A program made the translations under genes and the position numbers. From NCBI RefSeq assembly GCF_037203765.1, contig NZ_JBBCAS010000001.1, forward strand, positions 372,001-436,000: 64,000 bases of DNA, read 5' to 3'. Shown piece after piece: positions 7,030 through 18,600 of the stretch (positions are counted from its first letter, which is position 1; each line of letters starts with the position of its first letter). The notes below the pieces were generated by a model that worked only from the letters and a program-made list of their open reading frames with translations, was not told where the DNA came from and did not search any database. Origin of the DNA: Sediminicola sp037203765. Lineage in GTDB: Bacteria; Bacteroidota; Bacteroidia; Flavobacteriales; Flavobacteriaceae.

Positions 7030-9135
7030 ATGCTTAAGCAACCACTTATATATATTCTTTTGTTTATCATGGTACTGACCAAGGTCGGTGCACAGGAGGA
7101 GAACCCTTTTGTGGCCTATGATGTGCCAGCACAAAACCTATTGAAGTTTAACCGCTTCCTGATAAACCCCACCTTTTCAACGGTTAGGGAGGATAAATCC
7201 TATATCAATCTTTTGCACAGAAACCAATCGGTTTCGTTTGATGACAATAATCAAACTTATTTTTTGAGTTATAGTGGACGTATTGATGACAGATCCGGGC
7301 TTGGGCTGAGTCTTTATACCCAAAGAGAGGGTATAATCAGCAACTATGGAGTCCTGGCCAATTACGCATATGGAATTAAATTAAGTGATAAAAGCAACTT
7401 TACCTTTGGGGCCAATGTATCCTACTACAATAGTGGCTTTGACCAAAATAGGGCAAATCCCATTGAGGAAGACCCTTTGTTGAATGGTTTCCAGGATAGC
7501 TCCCTACTATCCGTTCAACCGGGATTCAATATCTCTTATGGTAAATTCGATTTCGGGATGTTTGCTGAAAACCTGTTCGACTACAATATGAAGAGCAGCA
7601 AGTCGGTGACCCAGTTCAATGAGAAAACATTTTCGGGCCACCTACAATATACCCATCAGTTTAATAATCAAACTGGAATTTTGGAGTCAGGCCGATTGAT
7701 GCCCATGGCACGGGTGCGCAAAGTGGGTGAAAATGAAGTGGTCCTGGGCGGAAGCCTTATATTGGACCTTCCCAAATTGGGTTGGTTACAAGCAGGATAT
7801 GATGACTTTTACGGTGCTGCCGCAGGGGTTGGGTTCAATTTGAACAAACGTATATCCTTAGGTTATACCATGGAAAAGGGCCTTTCGAGCAATTTTGACA
7901 ACTTTGGTGTTACCCATGAGATTTCTCTTGCCTATTCCTTTACGCCCAACCTAACCGAGGACCGTGTAATGTTGGAAAAGAAGGAAGAAGAATTGGCCAA
8001 TTTGGAAGAAGAATTGGATAAAGGAGAGGCTCTAACCTCCAAGGATGAGGAAATAGAAAAACTTAAAAAGGCTTTAGCAGAAAACAATGAAATTCTAGCG
8101 GAACTTATGTTCCGTCAGGATTCTTTGGAAGAGAACAGAAAAACCGATTTGGAAAAGCGGTTTGAAATGGTCATGCGGATGGTGCGCAATGAAACCCAAG
8201 GTAAAAGACCGGATTTGGAAGACAAGGCCAAGAAGATGTATTTCTTGAACAATGACAATGTCGTGGTTGCCAACATCAAAAAGGATTTCATGAAGGAAGA
8301 ACCTACCATGAAGGACGATTTTAAAAGGCCTTTACCTACAATCAACAACAATGAACCAAGTGGTATAAATAACAGGGAACAGGTAAAAGATGTAGTTGTG
8401 GCCACAAAGGCTACTGAGGAAGATGAGTTTACCCAAGTTGCCAAAAAGAACAACATTAAAAGTAGAAGGTTCCGTAATCTTGAAGGTGTAGCAGACGGTT
8501 ACTACGTTGTTGCCAACGTTTACAAAGGGGAGCACTATTTAAATAAATTTGTGTCCGATCTAAATGCAAAAGGTCTGGAGGCCGATTATTTTACCAATAA
8601 CAACAATGGCTTAAAATATGTGTATCTGAAACGTTACGATACCTGGCAGGAGGCCGTTGCGGCACATAATTCAAATGTTGATGGCTCTTATGCTGGAGAT
8701 AAATGGATCATGAACGTGGACAATACAAAATATACCGATCCAGATAAGGCTTATGTGGACAATGTGTCCAAGATTAAAAAACAGTCTTCCAAGTATGGCG
8801 TAGACGTGCTTCAAAAGAATATTGTGGCCAAGGATAAATTGACTTCTACTACACCATCAACCCAAACCTTTAAGATCAATGGCGTGGATTCTGGTTATTA
8901 TATTATTGCGAATGTATTCTCAAATGCAAACAATGCCAATCGCTTTGTAAAGATGTTGAATGCACAAGGATTGAATGCCAGCTATTTCATCAATCCAAAA
9001 AATAACTATCGTTATGTATATCTCAAAAAACATGGTTCTTGGAACAATGCCCTAGTATCCTACTATTCCAAAATCAACCAAGCTTATGACCAGAAAATGT
9101 GGATCATGAGGGTTACCCCCAACCTTATCGCTTAA
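7030..9135 (+). CDS. PorP/SprF outer-membrane protein fused to two SPOR-like repeats
   Basis: The product is 701 residues. Signal peptide 1-21. Residues about 25-305 form a PorP/SprF beta-barrel (PF11751 type), with the typical N-terminal NPFVAYDVPAQNLLKFNRFLINPTF region and GLGLSLY and GVGFNLNKRISLGYTMEKG strands. Residues about 310-385 are a charged coiled coil. Two copies of a SPOR-like module follow (about 486-562 and 618-698), each with GYYVVANV or GYYIIANV, NGLKYVYLK or NYRYVYLK, and a closing WIM(N/R)V. Standard PorP/SprF proteins stop after the barrel, at about 310 residues. The module is also found in the OmpA protein at 35.5-38.1 kb. It probably anchors the adjacent type B protein. 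Confidence 0.82.
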   Translation: MLKQPLIYILLFIMVLTKVGAQEENPFVAYDVPAQNLLKFNRFLINPTFSTVREDKSYINLLHRNQSVSFDDNNQTYFLSYSGRIDDRSGLGLSLYTQREGIISNYGVLANYAYGIKLSDKSNFTFGANVSYYNSGFDQNRANPIEEDPLLNGFQDSSLLSVQPGFNISYGKFDFGMFAENLFDYNMKSSKSVTQFNEKTFSGHLQYTHQFNNQTGILESGRLMPMARVRKVGENEVVLGGSLILDLPKLGWLQAGYDDFYGAAAGVGFNLNKRISLGYTMEKGLSSNFDNFGVTHEISLAYSFTPNLTEDRVMLEKKEEELANLEEELDKGEALTSKDEEIEKLKKALAENNEILAELMFRQDSLEENRKTDLEKRFEMVMRMVRNETQGKRPDLEDKAKKMYFLNNDNVVVANIKKDFMKEEPTMKDDFKRPLPTINNNEPSGINNREQVKDVVVATKATEEDEFTQVAKKNNIKSRRFRNLEGVADGYYVVANVYKGEHYLNKFVSDLNAKGLEADYFTNNNNGLKYVYLKRYDTWQEAVAAHNSNVDGSYAGDKWIMNVDNTKYTDPDKAYVDNVSKIKKQSSKYGVDVLQKNIVAKDKLTSTTPSTQTFKINGVDSGYYIIANVFSNANNANRFVKMLNAQGLNASYFINPKNNYRYVYLKKHGSWNNALVSYYSKINQAYDQKMWIMRVTPNLIA

Positions 9136-9470
9136 TCATGTAAAGAAGTAACCCTCCCCATAGTCTTCTATGGCTCCTATTATCGGACCTTCTTTCTTAA
9201 ATGTAGAATATCAAATTGGAGGCTTACCTCCATCATTATGAATTGGAGCATGATCACAGGTTGCCCGGTGGAAGATGATACCTATAGCACACCAAGATGG
9301 TCATTTAAGAATCCCAGGGGTATGCTGGACCGTCTTTTAAAGAGCGCGGATGTATCCCAATGGCAAGATATTTAAAGGGCCATCCTTTAGTCGATAATAG
9401 CTGCATCCTGTCGATACGGGCATTTTTGACCTTTTTATAGAAAAAGAGATCACACCATACGCAAAATGCG
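9136..9470. other. Intergenic region with a weak short ORF
   Basis: This is the first part of a 527-nt gap between the PorP gene and the SprB-like gene. It holds two short hairpins (CCATAG-TCTT-CTATGG at 9158-9173 and GGAGG-CTTA-CCTCC at 9218-9231), neither followed by a T run. An ATG-initiated 45-codon frame (9238-9375) is unlike any family I know. Frame 9238 stays open for at least 50 nt upstream of the ATG, so it may be a gene remnant. I see no confident gene. Confidence 0.35.
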
Positions 9471-9537
9471 TTTCACAACATAATTATACGACCCCACAAC
9501 AATAACTTCCCAACCTCGGTATTATAGACAATATTTG
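9471..9537 (+). promoter_or_regulatory. Adhesin-operon promoter, site 2 (SprB-like gene)
   Basis: TTTCACAACA (9471-9480), 16 nt, CAACAATAA (9497-9505), 24 nt, AATATTTG (9530-9537). The two half-sites and the -7-like box are identical to site 1, while both spacers differ in sequence. It lies 125 nt before the ATG of the 5640-residue adhesin gene. Confidence 0.62.
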
Positions 9538-9662
9538 TTATTGAATACTTGGCTATTGGAAGTCCCCCACGTTAATCCTACAATACCCAGTCATTCAAAA
9601 ATAATAACAACGGATGTCCGCACGATATATTTTTTGCGGGTTTTACCAAACGAATTAGCCGA

Positions 9663-12600
9663 ATGAAAGTAACATTCTATTCAAAAATAATCTTGGGATT
9701 GGTGATTCTATTGGGTTACACCGGTTTTGCGCAGCAATTCAATAATTTTGAAGTGCGGTACCAGAACAATATCAAGGGAGACCTAACTTTTATTGCCAAT
9801 AATATCGTCAATAGGGATGGGGGAACAGGAACTACCAGGCCCAATAATGCCTACAACAACCTAAGCACCAATGGGAACGGTAATACTGAGACAGGGGGCG
9901 CCAATAATTACAACGACTCCAAGAACATGCAATATATTGATGTGGATAGTGACCCATCAACCTTCAGTTCCAGTAGTGCTACCTTGGCTTACCCCTCTCC
10001 GGAATGTAATCAGATAAGGTACGCCGGGCTCTATTGGTCTGCGACCTACCCAAGTGCCCAAGCTGGTCAGGCTGTGGGAACGGGGAGGCAGAACGATTTT
10101 AATAGGGTTAAATTAAAGGTGCCTGGTGGCTCATACGTTGATGTAACTGCTGATGAAATTCTGTACGACGGCTTTACTAGTACGGATAACAGTATGCGAC
10201 AAAATAGCCCGTATGCTTGTTATGCCGATGTCACCTCAATATTAACTGCTCAAGCCAATCCACAAGGAACTTACACCATTGCAAATATTCGTTCGGTTAC
10301 GGGTTCCCTTTCTCCTGGTGGTGGGGCCGCAGGTGGGTGGACTTTAGTTATTGTATATGAAAATCCAACAGTTACTGGTAAGCTCATTACCACGTTTGAT
10401 GGATTTGCCAGGGTAAGAGGAGCTGATCCACAGGTAGATGTAAACTATGCAGGTTTTAAAACAATTCCTGCTGGTCCCGTAAGAGCCAATATTGGTGTTG
10501 CGGCATTGGAAGGAGATTTTAGGATCAGTGGTGATCAATTGAGTATTAAGGCCGCAAGTAAGGCTACGTTTACCCAATTGAGCAATGCCACCAATCCCAT
10601 AGACAACTTTTTTAATAGTAACATAACCCAAAATGGAGCTGTAGTAACTACTAGAAACCCAAATAGTGCCAATACATTGGGTTATGATACCGATATCTTT
10701 TTGTTGGACAACCCCGCGAACGCTACTTTGCCCAACTCGGAAACCGCAGCAACTTTTAGGTTTACGTCAACAGGTGATCAATATTATCCTTTTTTCAATT
10801 CCTTCAATGTAGAGATCATTGAACCGGAAATCGATGTGACAAAAAATGTAGAGGATGTGGCCGGTAATGACATTTCCAACGCTGATGTTACCTTGGGTCA
10901 GGAAATGTTCTACACCCTTAAATTCCAAAATATTGGTAATGATAATGCGGTAAACTTTACCCTAAAGGACGCACTTCCTACCAATGTGGATTTTGTCCCT
11001 AGTGGTTTGGTGCTCCCTGCACCAATCAATGGAAATGCAATAACTTATGTTTATGATCAAGTCAAACATGAGGTAGTTTTTACCATTCCAAAAGAATTTG
11101 TAGAAAAAGGAGACCCACGATACACCATAAAATTAAAAGTGCGCGTAGTCCCTGATTGTTACAGGCTAAGGGATGCCTGTTCCAATATTATTCAAAACAT
11201 CGCATACGCAACGTATAGCGGTGTATTTAACAATAATGTCATCTCTGATGATCCCAGTGTTTCCAAATTTGACAATTGTGGATATGCGGTGCCCGGTGCT
11301 ACCAACTTCTTGGTAAATTTAGGGGATTGTGATTTTACCAGAGAACAATATTTGTGCGGTAGCACAGCAACCTTGACAGCCGGTACCGGATTTGACACGT
11401 ATCAATGGAAGGATGAAAACGGTAATGTTGTTGGGAATACCCAAAGTATTGTAGTGACCAAACTAGGTACTTACACGGTAACAAAAACAGCTCCTGCACC
11501 TTGTTTGAGCTTTGATGAGGTGATCAAAGTGGTTCCTTTTACCAATAACGTACCCAACCCGGTAATCCCCTACGCAGATGAGGTGGCAACCTGCTCCAAT
11601 GATGGATCTGCCTTGCCAAAAATTTTCCTTTGTGGGGCCAATGATGAACGTTTAATTGAAACTACGTTTACAGATGCCATTTCTTTTGCATGGCAGAAAT
11701 TGAATGAAGGCAGTTGTTCTGCTCCTGCTTCAGACAATTGTGTTACCACAAATGCGTCTTGTGTATGGACCACTGTGGCCACCACGGAAGACTACACGGC
11801 CACAGAAGCGGGAACATTTCGTTTTGTAGTAAATTATGAAAATGGCTGTTCCAACAGGTTCAATTTTAAGGTGTATGAGAACATATTAACGCCCAATGTC
11901 ATCAAAAAAGACATTATGTGCGGACAACCTGGGAATATTACCATTACCAACGTACCGGGTAGTTATGAATATAGTTTAAACCAAAATGATTGGAGTAATT
12001 CCAATACTACTGGTGTATTTGATATAGCCACCCCTGGTGCTTATAATGTATACATCAGACAACAAAATGTATCGACAAACCCTTGTATCTTTGAGGTAAA
12101 GAGTATTGATATTTTTCAACGTAACTTTTCCGTTAACGTAACCAAAACAGATCCTTTCTGTGCCAATGGAAAAGGTACGATCAGCATTTCAGTTAATGAT
12201 GTAGACCCCCAATATTATTATGAATTAAGGCAAGGTGGTGCCTTGGTCGATTCGTTTGGTCCTTCTGACGATAACAATTACACCTTTAATTCTGTAAACG
12301 TAGGAAACTATACAGTGATAGCAACTACGGATGATGGTTGTTCCTATACCCAAAATGTAAGTATCAATTCAAGTTCTTCCTTGTCTGTTTCGGCTGTTGT
12401 TTCTCAAAATGTGAGCTGTAAGGAAGGTAATATCCAAGTAAAAGGTGCAGGTGGTTCTGGAAAGTACTTCTATGCCGTTTGGAGCTATGTTGATGAAAAT
12501 GGAGCTGGAGGGCCACTATATGCTGATGTAAATGATATTCCAGCCTCGGCATACCAAACCAGTGTAATTTTTGATGTTAAGATCGGGGAACAGGGAACCT

Positions 12601-15600
12601 ACCAATATGTGGTTCTGGATGATAATAACTGTGCCGCCATTTCGAACCCAGTAACAATAACCTTGGAGGAGGAAGCGGATTACAATATTACGCACACCGA
12701 TGAGACTTGTTTTAATGCCAATGATGGAAGTATTAGCGTTGATCTTATCAATAGCAATGGCTTTACCGTAGAATACAGTTTGGATGGTATAACTTTTACC
12801 AGCCAAAAGAATTATTACAATCTGGCCCCAGGGGATTATACATTGTATGTTCGTCTTAAGAAAGGGAATAACGGGTGTGATTATGATTATCCAATCACTA
12901 TTAATCCTGCTACGGAAATTACTGCAACGGCTACCTTAACACAGAATTATACCTGTTTGCAAAATGGGATCATTACTTTTTCTGGTGCCACAGGTGGTTC
13001 GGGAAGTTATCAATACAGTTTGGACGGGGTCACTTTTGGTGCCGCAACCACATATTCCAATTTAACCAATGGCACCTATTCTCCAAGTATAAGGGACACA
13101 AACAACCCTGCCTGTATTATAGCCCTGCCACAAATTGTCATTGATCCACTTACACCTCCAACAGACTTGAGCTTTAGCGCTACACAGATCACGTGTGCCG
13201 TGCCTACCTCAAATGTTACTTTAAGCACTACAGGTGGGAAAGGGATATTGACCTATAGAATGACAAGTCCGTCTGTAAAAAACCCTGATTCTACCGATGG
13301 GGTTACAGCTACCTTCAATGGATTGGCTGTAGGTACCTACTCTTTTGAGGTGACCGATGAGAACAACTGTATCTATACCGAAAACTATACTATTAATGAC
13401 ATCACCTATATTGCCGTTAATGGAGCTTTAGTGAACAACGTGAGCTGCTTTGGTGGTAATGATGGGGCAATTGATTTCAATGTAGCCGGCTTTGGGACCA
13501 CCTATCAGTATACCATTAACGGTGGGACCGCTGTAACGGGTCAGTCCTCTGCGACAATCAATTTAACGGGTCTTACCGCAGCAAATTACACCATAGAAGT
13601 TACGGACGAGGCAACTGCCTGTACCGATACTACAACAATAACAGTAAACCAACCTTCAGCTGCATTAGGATTTACCTTTAATGTGACACCGCTTACTTGT
13701 ACAGCAAATGGATCTGTTTCCATAACCGCTACCAATGGTTGGGGAGGATATACCCACCAATTGACACAACCCGATGGAAGTGTTCTTGGACCAAAGGCAG
13801 GCAATGTATTTTCTGGGCTTACCCAGACCGGAAACTATACTATTAGTGTAGCCGATGCCGGTGGATGTATTGTAACAAATACCTTTAATATTACCGCCCC
13901 CGTAAATCCTACGGTTAGCTTGGATCCCACTACGGACCTATGTTATTCGCCCGCAACAGGCGTAAGCTTAACTGCCAACGCTTCTGGGGGGGTAACGCCA
14001 TATACCTATAGTTTAAATGGGGCGCCTGCACAAAACGGAAATGTTTTCAACAACCTTACCCCTGGATCATACTCAGTAGTGGTTAGGGATGCATATGGTT
14101 GCACCACAACTTCCAATACAGTTGTAATTAACCCACAACTAACTACCTCCTCGGTTTTGACCAAGGAATTGGACTGTAGTGCTTCTCCAGATGCAGTAAT
14201 AGATATTACCATTAATGGAGGATATACCGCTTATTCCTATCAAATCAATGGAGGCGCAAGTACTCCAGTGGTAGGGAATACCATAACTTATACTACGGCA
14301 ACCGACGGTTCTTTTATCTTTTTAATAACAGACAGTGAAGGTTGTACAGCCCAAACAACAGTGGTTGTTGATCCAATATCAACTCCTGTGGCTACTCACA
14401 ATGCCATTGATCCCGACTGTGATGGTGCGACCAATGGAAGTGTTGAAATAATTATAGATGGCAATTTTGGAACACCGGCTTATCAAGTAGATTTTAATGG
14501 AATGGGCCTTTCTTCCCAAACCTTATATACCGGTCTGGGTGCGGGTACCTATACTTATATTGTAGAGGACAGTAAAGGGTGTACCTATACCGACAGCGTA
14601 ACATTATCAACCCCTAACCCTATTGCTGCAGATGCCGTATTGACTCAACCCTATACCTGTTTACAGAATGGAACCATACAAGCTCAAAATGTAACGGGTG
14701 GCACAGCTCCTTACACGTATAGCATTGATGGTGTTACTTTTGTTGGTTCCGATACCTTTGCCAACTTAACGGATGGTACTTTTACTATTACTGTAAAAGA
14801 TGCCAGTGGTTGTACGTTTGTAACCAATAGTGTAGTAATTCCTGCACTAGATCCACCAACAGATATTACCTTTAGTGCAACGGCACCAAATTGTCCCGCA
14901 CAAACATCAGATGTAACGCTTACAGTTATTGGTGGTACAGGGGGGATTACCTATGAAATTACAGCCCCAGCCGCGTTCAACAACGGAAATAATAATGTGT
15001 TTTCTGGATTGGCTCCAGACACCTATACCTTTTTGGTGACCGATGCCAATGGTTGTTCTTATTCAGAAACATTTACCATATCACCTGTAACCCCTATTAA
15101 CATTGTTGGCACTTTGGTGAGTAACGTGACTTGTATGGGTGCGGCTGACGGGGTTATATCTTTTGATGCTTCCGGTTTTACCTCAACGTATCAATATACC
15201 ATTAACGGGGGAGCACCTGTGACCAATCAGTCAGCGACTACTACAACTATTAATGGTTTGGTTGCCGGGGATTATACTATAGTAATCACGGATGAAACCA
15301 CCCTGTGTTCCGATACTACCACCATTACGGTAAGCGAACCGGCCACACCATTGGCTATAGATACTATTTCTGTTACGGATCCAACCTGTTCTCCTAGTGG
15401 AACAGTGCCTGGTTCTGTTTCCATCACCGCTTCTGGTGGATGGGGCGGCTATACTTATGAAGTTACAGACCCTAGTGGCGTAGTAACTTCCAATAGTTCA
15501 GGAACTTTTGGCAGCTTGTTGGATACTTCAGCATCTTACAATGTAACGGTTACCGATGCAAATGGATGTGTTGTTCCCGGTACTTTTACAATAAATCCAA

Positions 15601-18600
15601 TTATTGCACCAGATTTGACCATCAGTGCCAACAACTTGTGTTATGATGCCACTGTTGGTTTAACCATAACAGCTTCCGTTGTTTCTGGAGGACAGTCACC
15701 TTTCCAATATAGAATTAATGGGGGCGCCTACCAGTCTGGAAATGTATTTAGTGGGTTGGCTCCAGGGACCTATACCGTTGATGTAATAGATAGTAAGAAC
15801 TGTACTGATTCAGAAACAATAACCGTTAACCCAACGCTTTCCGTAAATGCGACCTTGGTTAAGGATTTGGATTGTAGTGCCAGTCCGGCTGCAGATATCA
15901 GTGTTGCCATTTCAAATGGTACCACGCCATATACCTATGAAGTTTTTAAAGATGGAGCATTGTTCCAAGCCAGTATGGCCGTAGGAGCAACCCCATTTAC
16001 TTACAACACCGCAACTGCTGGTTCTTATGAATTCGTAATTGCCGATGGTTCTGGATGTACTGTGACTTCCAATACAATTATAGTAAGTAGTAATACCCCA
16101 CCAACGGCAGTACCAGTAGTTACGGACCCACGTTGTGCAGGCTCTGCCGATGGTTCAGTAAACCTAGGTGTTTCTGGGGGTACTCCTCCATATCAAATTG
16201 TATTCAATGGCAGCGCCCCATCTACCCAGACGGTATACTCAGGTTTGGCAGCAGGAAATTATAATTATACCATTACAGATTCCAAAGGGTGTCAAATTAC
16301 AGGTACGGTCACATTAACCGATCCTGCCCCTATGACTACTACCTCTTCTGTTTCTCAGGACTATACATGTACTTCCGGATCGGCAACGATTACCGTAACG
16401 GGTACAGCTGGGGGTACTGCACCCTACCAATACAGTATTGATGGGGTGAATTTTGGAGCAGCTACTACATTCAGTGGATTAATGGCCGGAACTTATACCA
16501 TTACCGCTAGAGATGCAAAAGGGTGTACGGCGACCAGTACACAAACTATTGATCCATTGAACGCTCCTACAGACCTTTCATTTGCTCCATCTGCAATGAC
16601 CTGTCCTGCCATAGTTAGTAACGTTACCGTGACGGTAACCGATGGAAACGGACCATTCATTTATAAGATTGTAGCGCCCGCTCTTAAAGCTACCAATAAC
16701 GGCAACAACAACACCTTCGTAGGATTGACTCCAGGGACCTATACGTTTGAAGTTACGGATGCCAAGGGATGTTCTATTCGAAAAAATTATACGATCAATA
16801 CCATACCTAGAGTTAGTGTATTGTACCAATTGGTTAAAAATGTAACCTGTAAAGGGGACGCCGATGGAGAGTTTGCCTTTACGGCAAGTGACTTTGTTTC
16901 TACCTTTAGCTACACTGTTGTAAATAGCTCGGGAGTTACTGTACAATTTGAAAATAATATATCTACGACCACACCTATATCTGTTCCTAATCTTGCAACT
17001 GGAACGTATAGTGTAAATGTAACCGATGATCAGACTACCTGTACCGCTTCGGCACCAGCATTGATCAGTGAGCCCATTTCCCCATTAAATTTCACGTATA
17101 CCAATACCGATGTAACTTGCTTGAACAATGCAGCCATTACGGTAAACGCTACAGGAGGATGGGGATCATATCAATACCAGTTAATGGATGCAACAAGTAC
17201 GGTTACCATAGTGCCTTACCAAGGAAATAGGGTTTTCAGTAATGTTCCGGCTGGTGATTATACCATTTATGTAATGGATGCCAATGGATGTGTTGTCAAC
17301 AAGCCCATCTCCATTGCACCTCCTTCCACACCTAACTTGGTACTAGGGGCCAACTCAGATCTCTGTTATGACGCTGATGGGGTTACCATCGAACTAGAAG
17401 CATCCGGTGGACAGAGTCCGTATAGATATAGGGTAAATGGAGGGGCTTATCAGTTCAGCAATACTTTTACGGGACTTATTCCCGGCACCTATGATTTTGA
17501 TGTCACGGATGTTTATGGCTGTAGTGCTGTTACATTACAAATAGTTGTTCCCAAAAGATTTATTGTGGCAAGTGCGGTTTTAACAAAAGACCTTACATGT
17601 TCCGCGCCAACCGATGCCGTAATTGACGTGTCTATAAATGGTGGATACACGCCATATGACCGCTATGAATACAGTACCGATGGAGGTGCAACTTTTACTC
17701 CTGGAGGAGCCTTGGCCGGAGCTACATTTACTTTCAGCACCAATGTCCCTGGCGATTATATTTTCAGAGTTTTTGATGATTATGGCTGTGATGCATACTC
17801 CAATCCTGTGACCGTAAACTCAACGGAACAACCGGAATTGACAGTATCGGCCACAGATCCGTTGTGTAATGGTGATAGTACTGGTACTTTAAATATTACA
17901 ATTGACACATCTAAAGGAATTGGGCCTTTTACAACAGAAGTTATAAATGTGAGTAGTACAGTTAACTACGGAAGTCAAACTGCTGGTTTGCCTGCAGGAA
18001 ATTATGAAGTGACCATTACTGATAGCAAGGGATGTCAATCAAATCCTTTTGCCATTACCATTGGGCAACCAGATCCAATTGCCTATGATTATTCTGTAAC
18101 TCCTATCCAATGTGATGCGGGTGGAGTAACTCCTGGGACAATAACTGTTGAAAACCTTTCTGGAGGGACTGCTGAATTTAGCTATTTCCTAACTGGTAAT
18201 AATGGGTACTCGCAACAATATGTTACTACCTCGGGAGGGGAAAATTATACTTTTACCATCTTGGAATTTGGTATCTATGAAATAGATGTCGTTGATGCCA
18301 ATGGATGTTCTTTGCGTAAAACAGATATTATTGCTTCTCCACCAGATGATTTAGATATTGATGTTTCAGCTATTACAGCTGATTGCTCGGTAGGAGGAAC
18401 TGCTGTTGTTACCGTTTCTTCTGCAACCGGGAGTGGTAATTATGAGTTTGCGATATTGGATCGTTATACAGCTCCGTACGCAGATCCAACTGCCTATCAG
18501 CCTGCTGATGGAGGAACTCCAGAAACTACGACCTTCACAGGCTTGACACCTGGGATTACCTATACTTTTGTTGTACATGATCTTACAAATAATTGTTATT

